NCBI RefSeq assembly: GCF_008386395.1
Contig: NZ_CP043761.1
Location: 5,146,001-5,210,000, forward strand
DNA length: 64,000 nucleotides
Origin: Paenibacillus sp. 37
Lineage (GTDB): Bacteria > Bacillota > Bacilli > Paenibacillales > Paenibacillaceae
Direction of reading: 5' to 3'
A program made the translations under genes and the position numbers. This document shows positions 35,208 through 45,095 of the stretch, piece after piece; the first letter of the stretch is position 1, and every line of letters begins with the position of its first letter. The notes below the pieces were generated by a model. It was not told the origin of the DNA. It saw only the letters and a program-made list of their open reading frames with translations, and searched no databases.

Positions 35208-36860
35208 ATGTTAAACCGGTTTAATGTCCGTGCAGCCAAAATGATGCTCGCGGTGACAACAATTGTTACGGCTACACTCGGAGGAAGCAGTGCAGCGTGG
35301 GCTGTGGAAGACACCACCTCAACAACATCTGCATCACCGATTAAAAATGTAATTATTCTGATTCCTGACGGTATGGCTAACGATGCTACCGCTCTGGCTC
35401 GTTGGTATAAGGGCTCGTCCCTGACACTGGATTCCATGGCAAGCGGCATGGTTCGGACTCACTCCGCCGATGCGCCGATTGCAGACTCAGCTCCTGCCGG
35501 AACTGCTTTTGCAACAGGTTATAAATCTCATACCGGATTTGTTGGTGTACTGCCGGACAAAGCTACGATGCCTGGACAAAAGGCTATTGCGACTGGAGAC
35601 GAAAGAAAACCGGTTGCTTCCGTGTTGGAAGCATCCAAACTGGCGGGTAAAGCAACCGGCATTATCGCCACATCCGAGATTATGCACGCCACACCAGCGG
35701 ACTTCTCCTCTCACTATCCAGACCGTAAAAACTACGATGCACTCAGCAAACAACAAGTCTTCAATGGCATGGATGTTGTGTTGGGCGGAGGTAGCAAATA
35801 TCTTGAGCCAGCCGGACGTAAAGACGGCGATAATCTGATTTCGTCCATCAAGGCACTGGGTTACGATTACGTCACTACACCAGCTGCAATGAAAGCATCC
35901 GATTCGAACAAGCTTTGGGGTATGTTTGCACCCGCAGGCATGGCTTATCATATGGACCGTGATCCTGCGAAGCAGCCAAGCCTTGCCGAGATGACATCCA
36001 AAGCCATTGAAGTTCTGTCCAAAGACAAAGACGGCTTTTTCCTGATGGTCGAAGGCAGTAAAGTGGACTGGGCAGCTCACGCCAATGATCCGATTGGTAT
36101 TATCAGTGACGTGCTGGCTTTTGACGATGCCGTAAAGGTAGCCATGGATTTTGCCAAAGCCGATGGAGAGACTGCCGTTGTGGCTGTTACGGACCACGGC
36201 AATGGTGGACTCACCATTGGTAACAACGCAACTTCCGGCACTTATGACAAAGAGCCGTTGTCCACATTTATCGGACCTTTGAAAAAGGCTAAGCTAACAG
36301 GCGAGGGCGTTGAAGCGAAGTTGAATGCGAAGCGGACAAACATCAAAGCAGTGATGAAACAGTACTATGGTATTACCGATCTGACTTCCGAAGAGATTGC
36401 CACAATTAAAGCGGCCGAGCCAGGCAGTCTTAACTATGCAATCGGTCCAATGATCAGCAAACGTGCAGGGATTGGCTGGACAACCGGTGGTCATACAGGT
36501 GGAGATGTCGTGTTGTACACGTATGCTCCGAACAATGACCGTCCATTCGGTGTGATTGATAACACGGATGTCGCCAAATATATGGCACGAGTACTGGATC
36601 TGGATCTCGACAGCGTGAGCAAACAATTGTTTGTACCTGCCAAACAGGCATTTACGACCAAAGGCGCGACGTACAAACTGGACCTGACGGATGCCAAAAA
36701 TCCGAAGATCCTCGTTACCAAAGGCAACACCAAGCTGGAACTGCAAATCTACAAAAACATTGCACTGGTAAACGGCAAAAAGACAACTTTGGAGGGTGTC
36801 ATTGTTTATAACGGTGTAGATGCATTTGTACCACAGACGGCCGTTGATCTGATTCAATAA
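35208..36860 (+). CDS. secreted alkaline phosphatase
   Basis: 550 residues, RBS AGGAGG. Signal peptide 1-32 (SSAAWA). Metal ligands and active site are visible: Asp54 in ILIPDGM, Ser94 in IADSAPAGTAFATGYK (phosphoserine nucleophile), the ATSEIMHATPADFSSH metal segment, GSKVDWAAHANDP, VTDHGNGG and GGHTGGDV. The last 70 residues (VTKGNTKLELQIYKNIALVNGKKTTLEGVIVYNGVDAFVP) form a stalk-like domain similar to copper-amine-oxidase N-like modules. The enzyme scavenges phosphate from organic esters outside the cell. Phosphate-starvation control is likely but the Pho box is weak. Confidence 0.92.
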   Translation: MLNRFNVRAAKMMLAVTTIVTATLGGSSAAWAVEDTTSTTSASPIKNVIILIPDGMANDATALARWYKGSSLTLDSMASGMVRTHSADAPIADSAPAGTAFATGYKSHTGFVGVLPDKATMPGQKAIATGDERKPVASVLEASKLAGKATGIIATSEIMHATPADFSSHYPDRKNYDALSKQQVFNGMDVVLGGGSKYLEPAGRKDGDNLISSIKALGYDYVTTPAAMKASDSNKLWGMFAPAGMAYHMDRDPAKQPSLAEMTSKAIEVLSKDKDGFFLMVEGSKVDWAAHANDPIGIISDVLAFDDAVKVAMDFAKADGETAVVAVTDHGNGGLTIGNNATSGTYDKEPLSTFIGPLKKAKLTGEGVEAKLNAKRTNIKAVMKQYYGITDLTSEEIATIKAAEPGSLNYAIGPMISKRAGIGWTTGGHTGGDVVLYTYAPNNDRPFGVIDNTDVAKYMARVLDLDLDSVSKQLFVPAKQAFTTKGATYKLDLTDAKNPKILVTKGNTKLELQIYKNIALVNGKKTTLEGVIVYNGVDAFVPQTAVDLIQ

Positions 36861-36898
36861 TTCGCTAGAACTGCTGGAACTATAGGAGATTACACCAT

Positions 36899-36932
36899 TT
36901 GGCTGCCGAATATTTCGGCAGCTATTTTATTG
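36899..36932 (+). terminator. terminator of the alkaline phosphatase gene
   Basis: GCTGCCGAA/TTCGGCAGC stem with a three-base loop followed by TATTTTATTGTTT. Confidence 0.88.
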
Positions 36933-37024
36933 TTTACTGATAAGGAGTAGGCTCCTGCTAGCGCCTATCGTATAATGAACATAACAAAAATACATATCAT
37001 GCAAGAAAAAGGAGAGATTCACCC

Positions 37025-37390
37025 ATGTTGATCAAATTAAACTGGATCACGCTGAGGGTCAGTAATTTGGAAGCTTCACTCGGGTTCTACCACGACATAC
37101 TTGGACTTCCGATTCAGCGCAGATTCGAAAGCCGCGGACGGCAGATTGCCATGCTGGGCATGGAGAACGAAGCCAAGCTGGAACTAATTGAGGGCAGTGA
37201 ATCCATTCTTAAACCAGAGGCCGGCGTGTCGATCGGTTATGAGGTGAACTCGCTGGATGAAGCCATGGAACGACTGGCAGAATTGAATATTCCGATTGTG
37301 CGCGGCCCCATCCAGCCCAATCCGCACCTGCGTTTTATATACATTACAGATCCAGACGGCTTCGAGGTACAACTCGCAGAGCATGTTTAA
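37025..37390 (+). CDS. VOC-family (glyoxalase-like) protein
   Basis: 121 residues, RBS AAGGAGAG. VOC fold: NWITLRVSNLEASLGFYHDILGLPIQRRF at the start, LELIEGSE in the middle, RFIYITDPDGFEVQLAEH at the end. The His/Glu pattern fits a metal-binding lyase or dioxygenase-like member. Substrate unknown. Single gene, convergent with the next. Confidence 0.83.
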   Translation: MLIKLNWITLRVSNLEASLGFYHDILGLPIQRRFESRGRQIAMLGMENEAKLELIEGSESILKPEAGVSIGYEVNSLDEAMERLAELNIPIVRGPIQPNPHLRFIYITDPDGFEVQLAEHV

Positions 37391-37508
37391 TTAGGCGATT
37401 GTGAAATGAGTGTGCGTATCACGATAACCAGTTGTTTGTGCATGTGCGCAGTCAAACCTGTATGCACACACCCCCTCCTAGGGCAGCGTAAAACGTTATT
37501 ATGTCTGT

Positions 37509-38732
37509 TTACAGCTTCATACGGCGCATCAGCGGAACACCTATGCGATTCAGCAACCGATCAAGCAGCAGCCAGCACCAGCGTCTGCCCCATGGAAGCT
37601 GGCGCTCATACACAGCGGAATATTCAAAATCCGCCACAGCACCGCGATTGCGCTTGAACTGTGCAGCCCCGGCGCTCTCATGTAACAGATGGCCGTTCTC
37701 GCGAGCCTGTCCGATCAGGCATGCCGATAACATGCGGTATAGTCCTACAGACTGGGGCACCGCCGTATCGTAACCAAACAGTGGCGTTGTCATGATTCCA
37801 TTTCGGCAGAAATAACCCATCACCGCGTCCAGGCGCCCCTCCTTTCGCAGTCCATAGAGTCTGAGTGTTCCTGATGCCATCGCAGCAGCAATGAAACGCT
37901 CGGTAAATTGCGGATTGTGATAGGAGTATTTTTCAAGGTACAACAGCTTGTACAATTCCACAATTCGCGGAATATCTGCATCCGTCATATCTGACTCGGA
38001 AACGAATTCGTAGTCGTGCTTGGCCAATAATTCGTAATCCCGCTTCAACAGCCAGCGCGATTTCGAGTTGCCAAAATTCGGATCATGCGCATGGTACAGG
38101 TAGATTTGTCGGCTCGGAATTAGTCGACACCCCACTTCCGTTAGCCTCGCCGTCAGATCGGGATGAAGTCCCGGAGACAAGGAGCGAAACACAATGACAT
38201 GCTCAGGGTATCGCTCTTGTACCGCTGTAAGCAAACATTCTGCCTGTTCACCGGACATGGCTGGATACAGATTGGTGGACAACAACCAGTTGTTCACATG
38301 CACAACTTTGTTGATCTGCGATTGCTTCATTCCCCAACCTATTAGACTGAGCAGCACAGAAAGACCTTTTTCCAACACAGGCTTCTGCAACATGCTCAGT
38401 TCCTCCTTGGCGTAACTCACATAATGCGTATATGGCGAACAAACGTAAGCATTATCATACTCTGTATCATTCACCGTCAGCGGAATAACGAGATCATCAA
38501 TCCGGGCGAGCAACAATGTCGTTTCCACGTTGGACATAAAGCTTTGGGTCCCGTCCAGCATCATAGGCTCCAGATAAGCTCTGGCATATCTGCCGTCCTC
38601 TGTATCGGGCCAGTCCATGCCTTCGAACGAATGCTGATCATAAAGACGCACGCGTTCAGCGTGATTATCATTCCTAACTTCATATGTACGGTCATCATAG
38701 GCCGAGCTGTCTTTCATTCCTTTATTCTTCAA
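37509..38732 (-). CDS. GNAT/FemAB-like acyltransferase-type protein
   Basis: 407 residues from a TTG start (GGGGGAG seven bases upstream). It lacks a signal peptide. The middle (about 190-370) resembles a GNAT fold used in BioF2/FemAB-like proteins: NSKSRWLLKRDYELLAKHDYEFVSESDMTDADIPRIVELYKLLYLEKYSYHNPQFTERFIAAAMASGTLRLYGLRKEGRLDAVMGYF. The C-terminal NRIGVPLMRRMKL tail is basic. No catalytic assignment; family placement is tentative. Confidence 0.6.
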   Translation of the reverse strand: MKNKGMKDSSAYDDRTYEVRNDNHAERVRLYDQHSFEGMDWPDTEDGRYARAYLEPMMLDGTQSFMSNVETTLLLARIDDLVIPLTVNDTEYDNAYVCSPYTHYVSYAKEELSMLQKPVLEKGLSVLLSLIGWGMKQSQINKVVHVNNWLLSTNLYPAMSGEQAECLLTAVQERYPEHVIVFRSLSPGLHPDLTARLTEVGCRLIPSRQIYLYHAHDPNFGNSKSRWLLKRDYELLAKHDYEFVSESDMTDADIPRIVELYKLLYLEKYSYHNPQFTERFIAAAMASGTLRLYGLRKEGRLDAVMGYFCRNGIMTTPLFGYDTAVPQSVGLYRMLSACLIGQARENGHLLHESAGAAQFKRNRGAVADFEYSAVYERQLPWGRRWCWLLLDRLLNRIGVPLMRRMKL

Positions 38733-38859
38733 CCTTTTACTCCCCCATGAGGTAACATCTTCTTTTAACTACCATTTACATGGTTAGTTCTACTCTCTTC
38801 ATACTCTACACAACACACTGTATAGGAAAAAAATGTCGGCATCAAGCTGTTTTGCAGAT

Positions 38860-38903
38860 AAAAAAAGCCCGTCCAGCACGCTAAATACGCACCGACAGGC
38901 TCT
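38860..38903 (-). terminator. terminator of the chemoreceptor gene
   Basis: AGCC-TGTC / GACGGGCT stem with a bulge and inner pairing, followed by a long T-run on the minus strand. Confidence 0.65.
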
Positions 38904-38916
38904 CAACTATTTATTA

Positions 38917-40395
38917 TTAAAGTTTGTTCCCAACGGAAGAAGCTTGATGATCCGAGACCAATTCATTCAGGTCTACAATCAGTTGCTCCAGTTCTCCAAA
39001 GCTCTCTACCATCTTCTGTGTCAGGTTGTGTTGTTCTTCCATGCTTGCCAGAATCTCTTCTGTCGCTGCACTGGATTGCTCAGTCACACTCGAAATCTCG
39101 GAAACCTCATTCACAACTCTGGTGGAAGATTCCTTCATGGTCGCTGAACTAGTCTCGATATCTGTCGCTTGAGTTAACACGTGCTGAGAGTTGCTGTTAA
39201 TGGTACGAAATACTTCCTCTGCCGTATGCACGCTATCTCTCCCTTGTTGTAACGAAAGACGAATGCGTTCGAATCGATCCGTCAGTGCCTGCGTCTGCCC
39301 TTTTAATCGAGACAGGATGGTTGCGATATCACTTGCGGACTGACCCGAGTTCTCTGCCAACTTGCGAACTTCCTCTGATACAACAGCAAACCCGCGTCCA
39401 TGCTCACCCGCACGAGCGGCTTCAATGGCTGCATTGAGTGCGAGCAGGTTGGTCTGACTCGCAATATCCGCTATGCTGTTCAGCATAAGTGTCATGGATT
39501 CACTTTCCTCGTTGAACTTTCGCATGTCATTTGCAGTTGTATTGATCGTTTCATATAGATCTTGCATTTGGATGTTCAGCTGGTCCATCTGTGTGCTTCC
39601 TGTTTGCGTGCTCGTTGCCATACTTGCGGACAACTCTTTCATCTGTTGGGAATACGAAGCAACGTCCTTGATATGCTGATCCGACACAGATAAGGATTCC
39701 GAGATCTCGGCTACACTGGTCGCCTGAAACTCAACACCTTTTGCAACCTCACTGAACCCAAGTGTCACCTCATTGGTGATAGAACCGGTCGCATTCACTT
39801 TTTCCTTCAATTGATCCGTATAACGTGATAAACCTTCGACCGATTCCTTCACACGCTCCAGCATGGTTTCCACTCTTTGCTTAGAATGCTCCACCTCATT
39901 CTGGCGTACTTCACTTTCATGGAAGAGCCTTTGATTCAGCTGGGAGACCAGCATCAGAATGGCTCCCGTGAGAGCGAATAGTCCCACATTAACGATATTA
40001 CCTATTAGCTCAACAGAGTCAACGGTATTCATAACAAATAACTGAAGAACACTGTTAACTAGTAATACCGAAAATCCAACCACAAAAAATTTCTTGTTAG
40101 GAAATAACAAAAGAACTGCGGTTATGACCAAACTTAACGCAAAATTGACCGTTCCCCAACCGACATAGACTCCACATATTGTCAGTAATACGGTAATCAG
40201 CCATGGAATGAGATGAATATGTTTCTTTTTCGCATTAGCGTATGTAATCCAAACTACAAAGATCAGAGCTACTCCATTGGACACAAGTAACTTCGGCATC
40301 GTAAAGGCCAGACCCATACCAATGGCAATAATAATCCACAAAATGATACCGATTAATTTGTTCCTTTTCCAAATAATTTCGTCCATACGATCCAT
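38917..40395 (-). CDS. methyl-accepting chemotaxis protein with integral-membrane sensor
   Basis: 492 residues. Residues 1-150 contain about six membrane helices with very short loops and no extracellular ligand domain. A coiled coil (about 155-200) leads to the signalling domain with the hairpin tip [53 protein letters not shown] is not obvious. Such receptors may sense membrane or intracellular state rather than external ligands. RBS AAAAGGACGGGG. Single-gene unit. Confidence 0.88.
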   Translation of the reverse strand: MDRMDEIIWKRNKLIGIILWIIIAIGMGLAFTMPKLLVSNGVALIFVVWITYANAKKKHIHLIPWLITVLLTICGVYVGWGTVNFALSLVITAVLLLFPNKKFFVVGFSVLLVNSVLQLFVMNTVDSVELIGNIVNVGLFALTGAILMLVSQLNQRLFHESEVRQNEVEHSKQRVETMLERVKESVEGLSRYTDQLKEKVNATGSITNEVTLGFSEVAKGVEFQATSVAEISESLSVSDQHIKDVASYSQQMKELSASMATSTQTGSTQMDQLNIQMQDLYETINTTANDMRKFNEESESMTLMLNSIADIASQTNLLALNAAIEAARAGEHGRGFAVVSEEVRKLAENSGQSASDIATILSRLKGQTQALTDRFERIRLSLQQGRDSVHTAEEVFRTINSNSQHVLTQATDIETSSATMKESSTRVVNEVSEISSVTEQSSAATEEILASMEEQHNLTQKMVESFGELEQLIVDLNELVSDHQASSVGNKL

Positions 40396-40589
40396 GCATA
40401 CCCCGTCCTTTTAAGTAGGTTAAATGTGAGTTGTAGGGCCTTTCTGTACTACATCTAGTAGTCTTTGGTCCTGCTTATGTGCAAATCGCAAATACGCATC
40501 GCCTTAACATAGTACATATTAACTTCACAAGTATGAAATCAGCGCTACTTTATGTATATCGGTATTGTTAATTAAAAATTAATATGAAT

Positions 40590-40621
40590 TGTAAAATGAT
40601 ATGTAAGCATATCATTTTACA
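40590..40621. repeat. perfect 14-bp inverted repeat
   Basis: TGTAAAATGATATG and its exact complement flank a four-base loop (TAAG). It abuts the A-run of the pectate lyase terminator. Could be an operator for the chemoreceptor gene or a second termination hairpin. Confidence 0.6.
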
Positions 40622-40666
40622 AAAAAAAGGTCTGTCTTATGCGTTATGGCGCACAAGACAGGCCTT
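40621..40666 (-). terminator. terminator of the pectate lyase gene
   Basis: AAGGCCTGTCTT/AAGACAGACCTT stem with inner TGCG pairing and a T-run on the minus strand. Confidence 0.88.
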
Positions 40667-40695
40667 TTGGGTCGTGAAAGGATGTGCAGCAACTC

Positions 40696-41739
40696 TTACT
40701 TGCCAAATACAAGTGTCGTATTGGAGGAACCTGCATACTTGGTGACGAACTCACGTGCGTAGCTGGCACTCTCTACCTGATAACTGTAATTGGAGCTTGG
40801 TCTCCAGTTCGTTTTAGGAGAAGTCGGGCTATTCAGGGCCGGCGTACTGCCCGAATCCGTAAACTCACCTTTTCCTTTGTCATCCAAGATGCCGCCCTTT
40901 TCAGCACCTGCACCAAAGTAGTTGTTTTCGGAATAAATCCGTGCTTTTTCACCAATTGTGATGGCCTGATTAAAGTTGTTTGCATAGTTGTTTTTGAGAT
41001 GGAAGTAACCATATCTTAAAAGCCCAGGACCACGTACATATAAATTTTCGAAGTAATTATTGGACATCGTCACATGAGGTACTCCATTGTAACTGCTGTT
41101 ACCATCATTCGGATGACCGAGGATGACGCCATACTTATGGTTCGCAAATTTGGAATTGCTAATCGTAATATAGTCGGCGCGATCGCCAATATACAGAAGC
41201 TTGTCCAGATCACTACCGCCAGAGCTGTAGCTGTGACCAGCAAACGTCACATGATCAATCCAGTAATTGGAGCCTGAAGTGATATACATCTGGATATCAT
41301 CATTGGCATTAATATTGGAAGCGTGTTCAAAAGTCAGATTCTGAAATATCACATTGCTTGAACTGCTTGTGGATCTGAAATGAATATTCGTTAATGTATG
41401 TTTGCCAAAGGAACCTACCAGGGTCTTGTTCGCTCCGAATTCAACTTTTTGCAACGTAGAGGAGGAAATATTCTGTTCAACGACGACAATTTTGGCCGTA
41501 GATCCCGCCATGTGTGTTCTCAAATCATTGAGATTACTAACGTAAACCACCTGACCGTTCTTGCCACCTGTCGTAGCTGACTTGGATACACCATTCTCAT
41601 TCTTGGCACTGCCTGCAAAACCAGTCAACCCGTTCGTACCTGTGTTTGGATAACTAGCCGCACCATATGTAGACGGGGCTCTGGAGACAGTTAACAACAA
41701 TAGAGTTACAGCAAGTAAAAGCATCGAAAATTTCTTCAA
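40696..41739 (-). CDS. secreted pectate lyase (PL1-like)
   Basis: 347 residues from the TTG at 41739 (AAAGGATGG upstream); this start yields a clean signal peptide [26 protein letters not shown], which the longer upstream frame would not. Beta-helix enzyme with [62 protein letters not shown] (calcium-site acids) and [22 protein letters not shown]. It cleaves polygalacturonate by beta-elimination. Its own terminator; no adjacent pectin genes except a beta-galactosidase unit 1.2 kb away. Confidence 0.88.
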   Translation of the reverse strand: MKKFSMLLLAVTLLLLTVSRAPSTYGAASYPNTGTNGLTGFAGSAKNENGVSKSATTGGKNGQVVYVSNLNDLRTHMAGSTAKIVVVEQNISSSTLQKVEFGANKTLVGSFGKHTLTNIHFRSTSSSSNVIFQNLTFEHASNINANDDIQMYITSGSNYWIDHVTFAGHSYSSGGSDLDKLLYIGDRADYITISNSKFANHKYGVILGHPNDGNSSYNGVPHVTMSNNYFENLYVRGPGLLRYGYFHLKNNYANNFNQAITIGEKARIYSENNYFGAGAEKGGILDDKGKGEFTDSGSTPALNSPTSPKTNWRPSSNYSYQVESASYAREFVTKYAGSSNTTLVFGK

Positions 41740-41901
41740 AATTTCACCATCCTTTATAATATTATCCTCAAATACAACTCGATTATATCGTGTAACTTTG
41801 GCTGTGACAATACGAAAATTGCAAAAAGACAATAATTATCATTTTTATGCAACAGCAGATCAGATATAGTGAAAAAACGTAAAACCAGGCCATTCGTTCA
41901 C

Positions 41902-41934
41902 ACAAAATAGAGCCGCTAATTAGCGCCTCTATTA
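41902..41934 (-). terminator. terminator of the AraC-type gene
   Basis: AATAGAG/CTCTATT outer stem with inner CGCTAATTAGCG palindrome, T-rich on the minus side. Confidence 0.8.
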
Positions 41935-42028
41935 ACGAGTACTATGTGATCCAACTTGGAACTGATCTGCACTCGGATCAGTTCCTAAAGCCTCTGACAA
42001 AAAAACATCGCTTGCGGATAATAATATG

Positions 42029-42871
42029 TTACGACTTCTGATAGCTGCGGCGGAAGGAGCCAGGTGTAATTCGTTCCAGCTTCTTGAAGATGGCTCCATA
42101 ATAGCTGGTCGATTCGAAACCGACTTGACGAGCAATATCCTCCATCCCGCGCTGCACATTATCAAGCAGCAATTCCTTGCTCTTGTTGACTCTTACCTGA
42201 TTAACATAGCTGATGGGACGAATACCTGTCGTTTTCTTAAACAAATGACAGAAATATTCTGGTGTGACACAGATCAATCCAGCCAGCGTTGGCAAAGTAA
42301 TCTCTTCAGCATAATGTTGTTCAATATAGTCCAGAACCGGTTTTAATCGCTCATACTGCTGCCCGACCGTATCGCTGCCCTCAACAGATACGCGTTGAAT
42401 AATCTCTGTCAATAAGGTATAGAGAATGGCGGAACAGGCGTAATTGCTTAATGTCTGCTCTTGTGGTGTTAAAGCAGCTTGCAGCAGCTCTCGCATTCGG
42501 GATAGAAGGTATTCAGGTTGTGCAAGCGTGTATACGCATGTGTGGACAATGCCCACGGTTTCAAATAAATTTGCTGACCCATTGCCATCGAAAATGATCC
42601 AGTCGACTTCCCAACTGTCGGATAGCGCATAGTATTCGTGCTTCTGTCCAGGGAATAACAGCATGCCCATACCTGGCTTGACGATATGTTCCGTTTCACT
42701 GAGCTTGAGCTTACCCACACCGCTGCGGCATTGTATCCACTGATAATCCTCAATGCCTTGGTCTCGGCGGATATGCTCCTGTTCATGATGCAGGCCAATG
42801 CCAAGTAAATAAAAAGGGAGCAGCTTGTCTCGGGCAGATAACACCGGAAAATTACGATTGGGATGAGGCAT
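42029..42871 (-). CDS. AraC-family transcriptional regulator
   Basis: 280 residues, RBS CAGGAGAG. N-terminal cupin arm (about 15-105: IQCRSGVGKLKLSETEHIVKPGMGMLLFPGQKHEYYAL) and two C-terminal HTHs (about 180-275, ending ARQVGFESTSYYGAIFKKLERITPGSFRRS). Divergent from the GH42 gene, so it most likely activates that gene in response to a galactoside. Confidence 0.9.
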   Translation of the reverse strand: MPHPNRNFPVLSARDKLLPFYLLGIGLHHEQEHIRRDQGIEDYQWIQCRSGVGKLKLSETEHIVKPGMGMLLFPGQKHEYYALSDSWEVDWIIFDGNGSANLFETVGIVHTCVYTLAQPEYLLSRMRELLQAALTPQEQTLSNYACSAILYTLLTEIIQRVSVEGSDTVGQQYERLKPVLDYIEQHYAEEITLPTLAGLICVTPEYFCHLFKKTTGIRPISYVNQVRVNKSKELLLDNVQRGMEDIARQVGFESTSYYGAIFKKLERITPGSFRRSYQKS

Positions 42872-42890
42872 ACGACTAACTCTCCTGATC

Positions 42891-42956
42891 TTAATATTGT
42901 TATATCATATTAATTATTTAAGATATTCACTCAAATTAATATAACATATAATCGCA
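42891..42956. promoter_or_regulatory. AT-rich divergent operator region
   Basis: TGTTATATCATATTAAT (about 42898-42914) is mirrored by ATTAATATAACA (about 42936-42947) in the 114-bp gap between the AraC-type and GH42 genes. Likely the regulator's binding site. Confidence 0.45.
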
Positions 42957-42985
42957 ATATATTGATAAATAAAGGAGATCACAGG

Positions 42986-44971
42986 ATGACAATTAAGATC
43001 GGAATTGATTATTATCCAGAGCAATGGACCCCGGAGTTATGGGAGAAAGATGCCATACTTATGCAACAGACGGGGGTTGCTGTTGTGCGAATGGCAGAGT
43101 TCGCCTGGAGCCGAATGGAACCGACTGAGGGTAATTATCAGTTTGAATGGCTGGATGCAGCTATAGAAGTATTCGCTTCGCGTGGTATGGAAATTGTGTT
43201 ATGCACCCCCACCAATACCCCGCCAAACTGGATGACTACCTGTTATCCGGATGTGCTGCCCATGGATGAACAACGCCACATCATTCGGCCAGGTGTCCGT
43301 GGACATCGCTGCAACAACAGCCCTTCCTTGAGAATGCTGGGCTCCAAATTTGTGGAAGCGATATCACAGCGCTATGGTAAGCATTCCGCCGTTATTGGCT
43401 GGCAAATCGATAACGAGATGCACTACCAGGAATGCCATTGTGATACATGTAATCGCGCATTTGTTGCTTGGCTGCAAAAGCGTTATTCCAATCTGGAGGA
43501 GTTGAACCGGGAGTGGGGTACGGTCGTCTGGAGTGGTGAGTACAGCAGCTGGGCTGAGGTAACAACACCACTCGGTGCCAGCAAACCGATGAATCCTTCC
43601 TATCTTCTGGAGTACAAGCGATTTTGTTCTGACAGCGTAGGCTATCTGCTGGGATGGCAGCTTGAGATTTTACGCCGTAACTGTCCAGACCAATTCGTGA
43701 CGCATAACATGTGGCAGTATCCGAATAGCCTGGACTATTATGATATGCACAACGAATTGGACTTCGTCTCTGTTGATTATTATCCGAATGAGCTGTATCG
43801 CGATTATGGCGATCGGTTTCCGAGGAACGGAGCGCTTACGCTGGACTTGGTTCGCGGCATCAAACGCCGGAATTTCTGGGTAATGGAACAGCTCAGCGGA
43901 GCACAGGGAGCCTGGATGCCGATCCAGCGCACCCCGTATCCTGGACTGATCCGAGCTCGCTCCTGGCAGACAATCGCCCGCGGTGCGGATATGGTCGTCC
44001 ATTTCCGCTGGCGGAGTGCAACCGTCGGAGCCGAACAATTCTGGCATGGGCTGATTGACCACAGCAATGTTCCTGGACGCAGGTTCAGAGAGTTTGCCGA
44101 GCTTACACGCGAGGTGAACCAGTTAGGAGAACTGCTGGCCGACTCAACCATTGTTACCCAGGTTGCAATTCTGCATTCGCATGATCAGCATACGGCACTT
44201 TCCCTTCAGCCGCAGGCGGAAGGAGGAATGCACTATATAGACAACTTGTCCTCTATGCATAATGCATTTCTGAAAATGGGTGTTGGTACAGACGTTATCA
44301 ACTGGACCGAGGAGCTCGACGGGTACAAGCTGGTCATTGTCCCTTCTCTCTTCCTGTTAAGTGAAGAAATAGCACAGCGACTGGAGCGATTCGCAGCTAA
44401 AGGGGGGACGGTTGTCCTCACCAATCGGACTGGTGTGAAGAACATGAGGAATGTATGTGAGATGCTGCCTCTGCCGGGGCTACTGGCTGAAGCGGCGGGT
44501 GTTGTCGTAAGTGAATATGATGCCATCGGAAACAGTGAGCATCGGATACGGAACGCGGAGGGCAAGACATTCGCTGCGAAGCAATGGTGTGATCTACTGG
44601 AACTGCGAGGGACAGAGCCGATCGCCTGGTATGACAACGACTTTTATGAGGGTGTACCGGCGGTTACTGTCAATAAGTTTGGTGAAGGTGAAGTGTATTA
44701 TGTTGGCACTTGGCCGGAGCCATCGTATTTCTATCAGTTGTTTGAAGGCATATTGAAGGAAAAGGATTTGGCGCCCAAAATCCAGTTGCCGGAAGGTGTC
44801 GAGCTGTCGATTCGAACGAAGGGGGAGCAAAACTTCCTGTTTCTGATCAATTTGACGAATGAGCAACGAGAGATTACGCTGGACGTTCCTTATCGCAGCT
44901 TGTTGACCAGCGAGAGGTTGGATCAAAAGTTGACCCTTCCAGCTCTGGGAGTAGATATTCTAACTGTATAA
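42986..44971 (+). CDS. GH42 beta-galactosidase
   Basis: 661 residues from the ATG at 42986 (AAAGGAGA upstream); an in-frame ATT/ATG earlier has no RBS. TIM barrel opens IGIDYYPEQWTPELWEKDAILMQQTGVAVVRMAEFAWSRMEP. Acid/base Glu is in GWQIDNEMHYQ, the zinc-site cysteines are in ECHCDTCNRAF and the nucleophile Glu is in FWVMEQLSG. A trimerisation domain follows (about 390-600). No signal peptide, so it acts on imported short galactosides. A terminator follows. Confidence 0.93.
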   Translation: MTIKIGIDYYPEQWTPELWEKDAILMQQTGVAVVRMAEFAWSRMEPTEGNYQFEWLDAAIEVFASRGMEIVLCTPTNTPPNWMTTCYPDVLPMDEQRHIIRPGVRGHRCNNSPSLRMLGSKFVEAISQRYGKHSAVIGWQIDNEMHYQECHCDTCNRAFVAWLQKRYSNLEELNREWGTVVWSGEYSSWAEVTTPLGASKPMNPSYLLEYKRFCSDSVGYLLGWQLEILRRNCPDQFVTHNMWQYPNSLDYYDMHNELDFVSVDYYPNELYRDYGDRFPRNGALTLDLVRGIKRRNFWVMEQLSGAQGAWMPIQRTPYPGLIRARSWQTIARGADMVVHFRWRSATVGAEQFWHGLIDHSNVPGRRFREFAELTREVNQLGELLADSTIVTQVAILHSHDQHTALSLQPQAEGGMHYIDNLSSMHNAFLKMGVGTDVINWTEELDGYKLVIVPSLFLLSEEIAQRLERFAAKGGTVVLTNRTGVKNMRNVCEMLPLPGLLAEAAGVVVSEYDAIGNSEHRIRNAEGKTFAAKQWCDLLELRGTEPIAWYDNDFYEGVPAVTVNKFGEGEVYYVGTWPEPSYFYQLFEGILKEKDLAPKIQLPEGVELSIRTKGEQNFLFLINLTNEQREITLDVPYRSLLTSERLDQKLTLPALGVDILTV

Positions 44972-44992
44972 GATCAGCAGCTTTTCGTATTT

Positions 44993-45042
44993 AAAAAGGG
45001 ATGTATCACAAGGCTTACGACCTTGAGGGACATCCCTTCTCT
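44993..45042. terminator. bidirectional terminator between GH42 and anti-sigma genes
   Basis: AAGGGATGT/ACATCCCTT outer stem with inner CAAGGC..GACCTTG pairing; A-run on the left, T-rich on the right. Confidence 0.85.
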
Positions 45043-45095
45043 TATTTCACTAACATCCACCTAATCTGAATAAGAGTATTGCCAGTTAGTTCATC

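Larger units (their letters stand above)
40396..40695. other. 300-bp gap between chemoreceptor and pectate lyase genes
   Basis: Contains the chemoreceptor's promoter region, a perfect AT-rich palindrome at 40590-40621, and the pectate lyase terminator. No ORF. Confidence 0.6.

Noticed and set aside
35487..36197. 236-codon minus-strand frame inside the alkaline phosphatase gene
   Set aside because: Antisense shadow of a gene with full active-site motifs.
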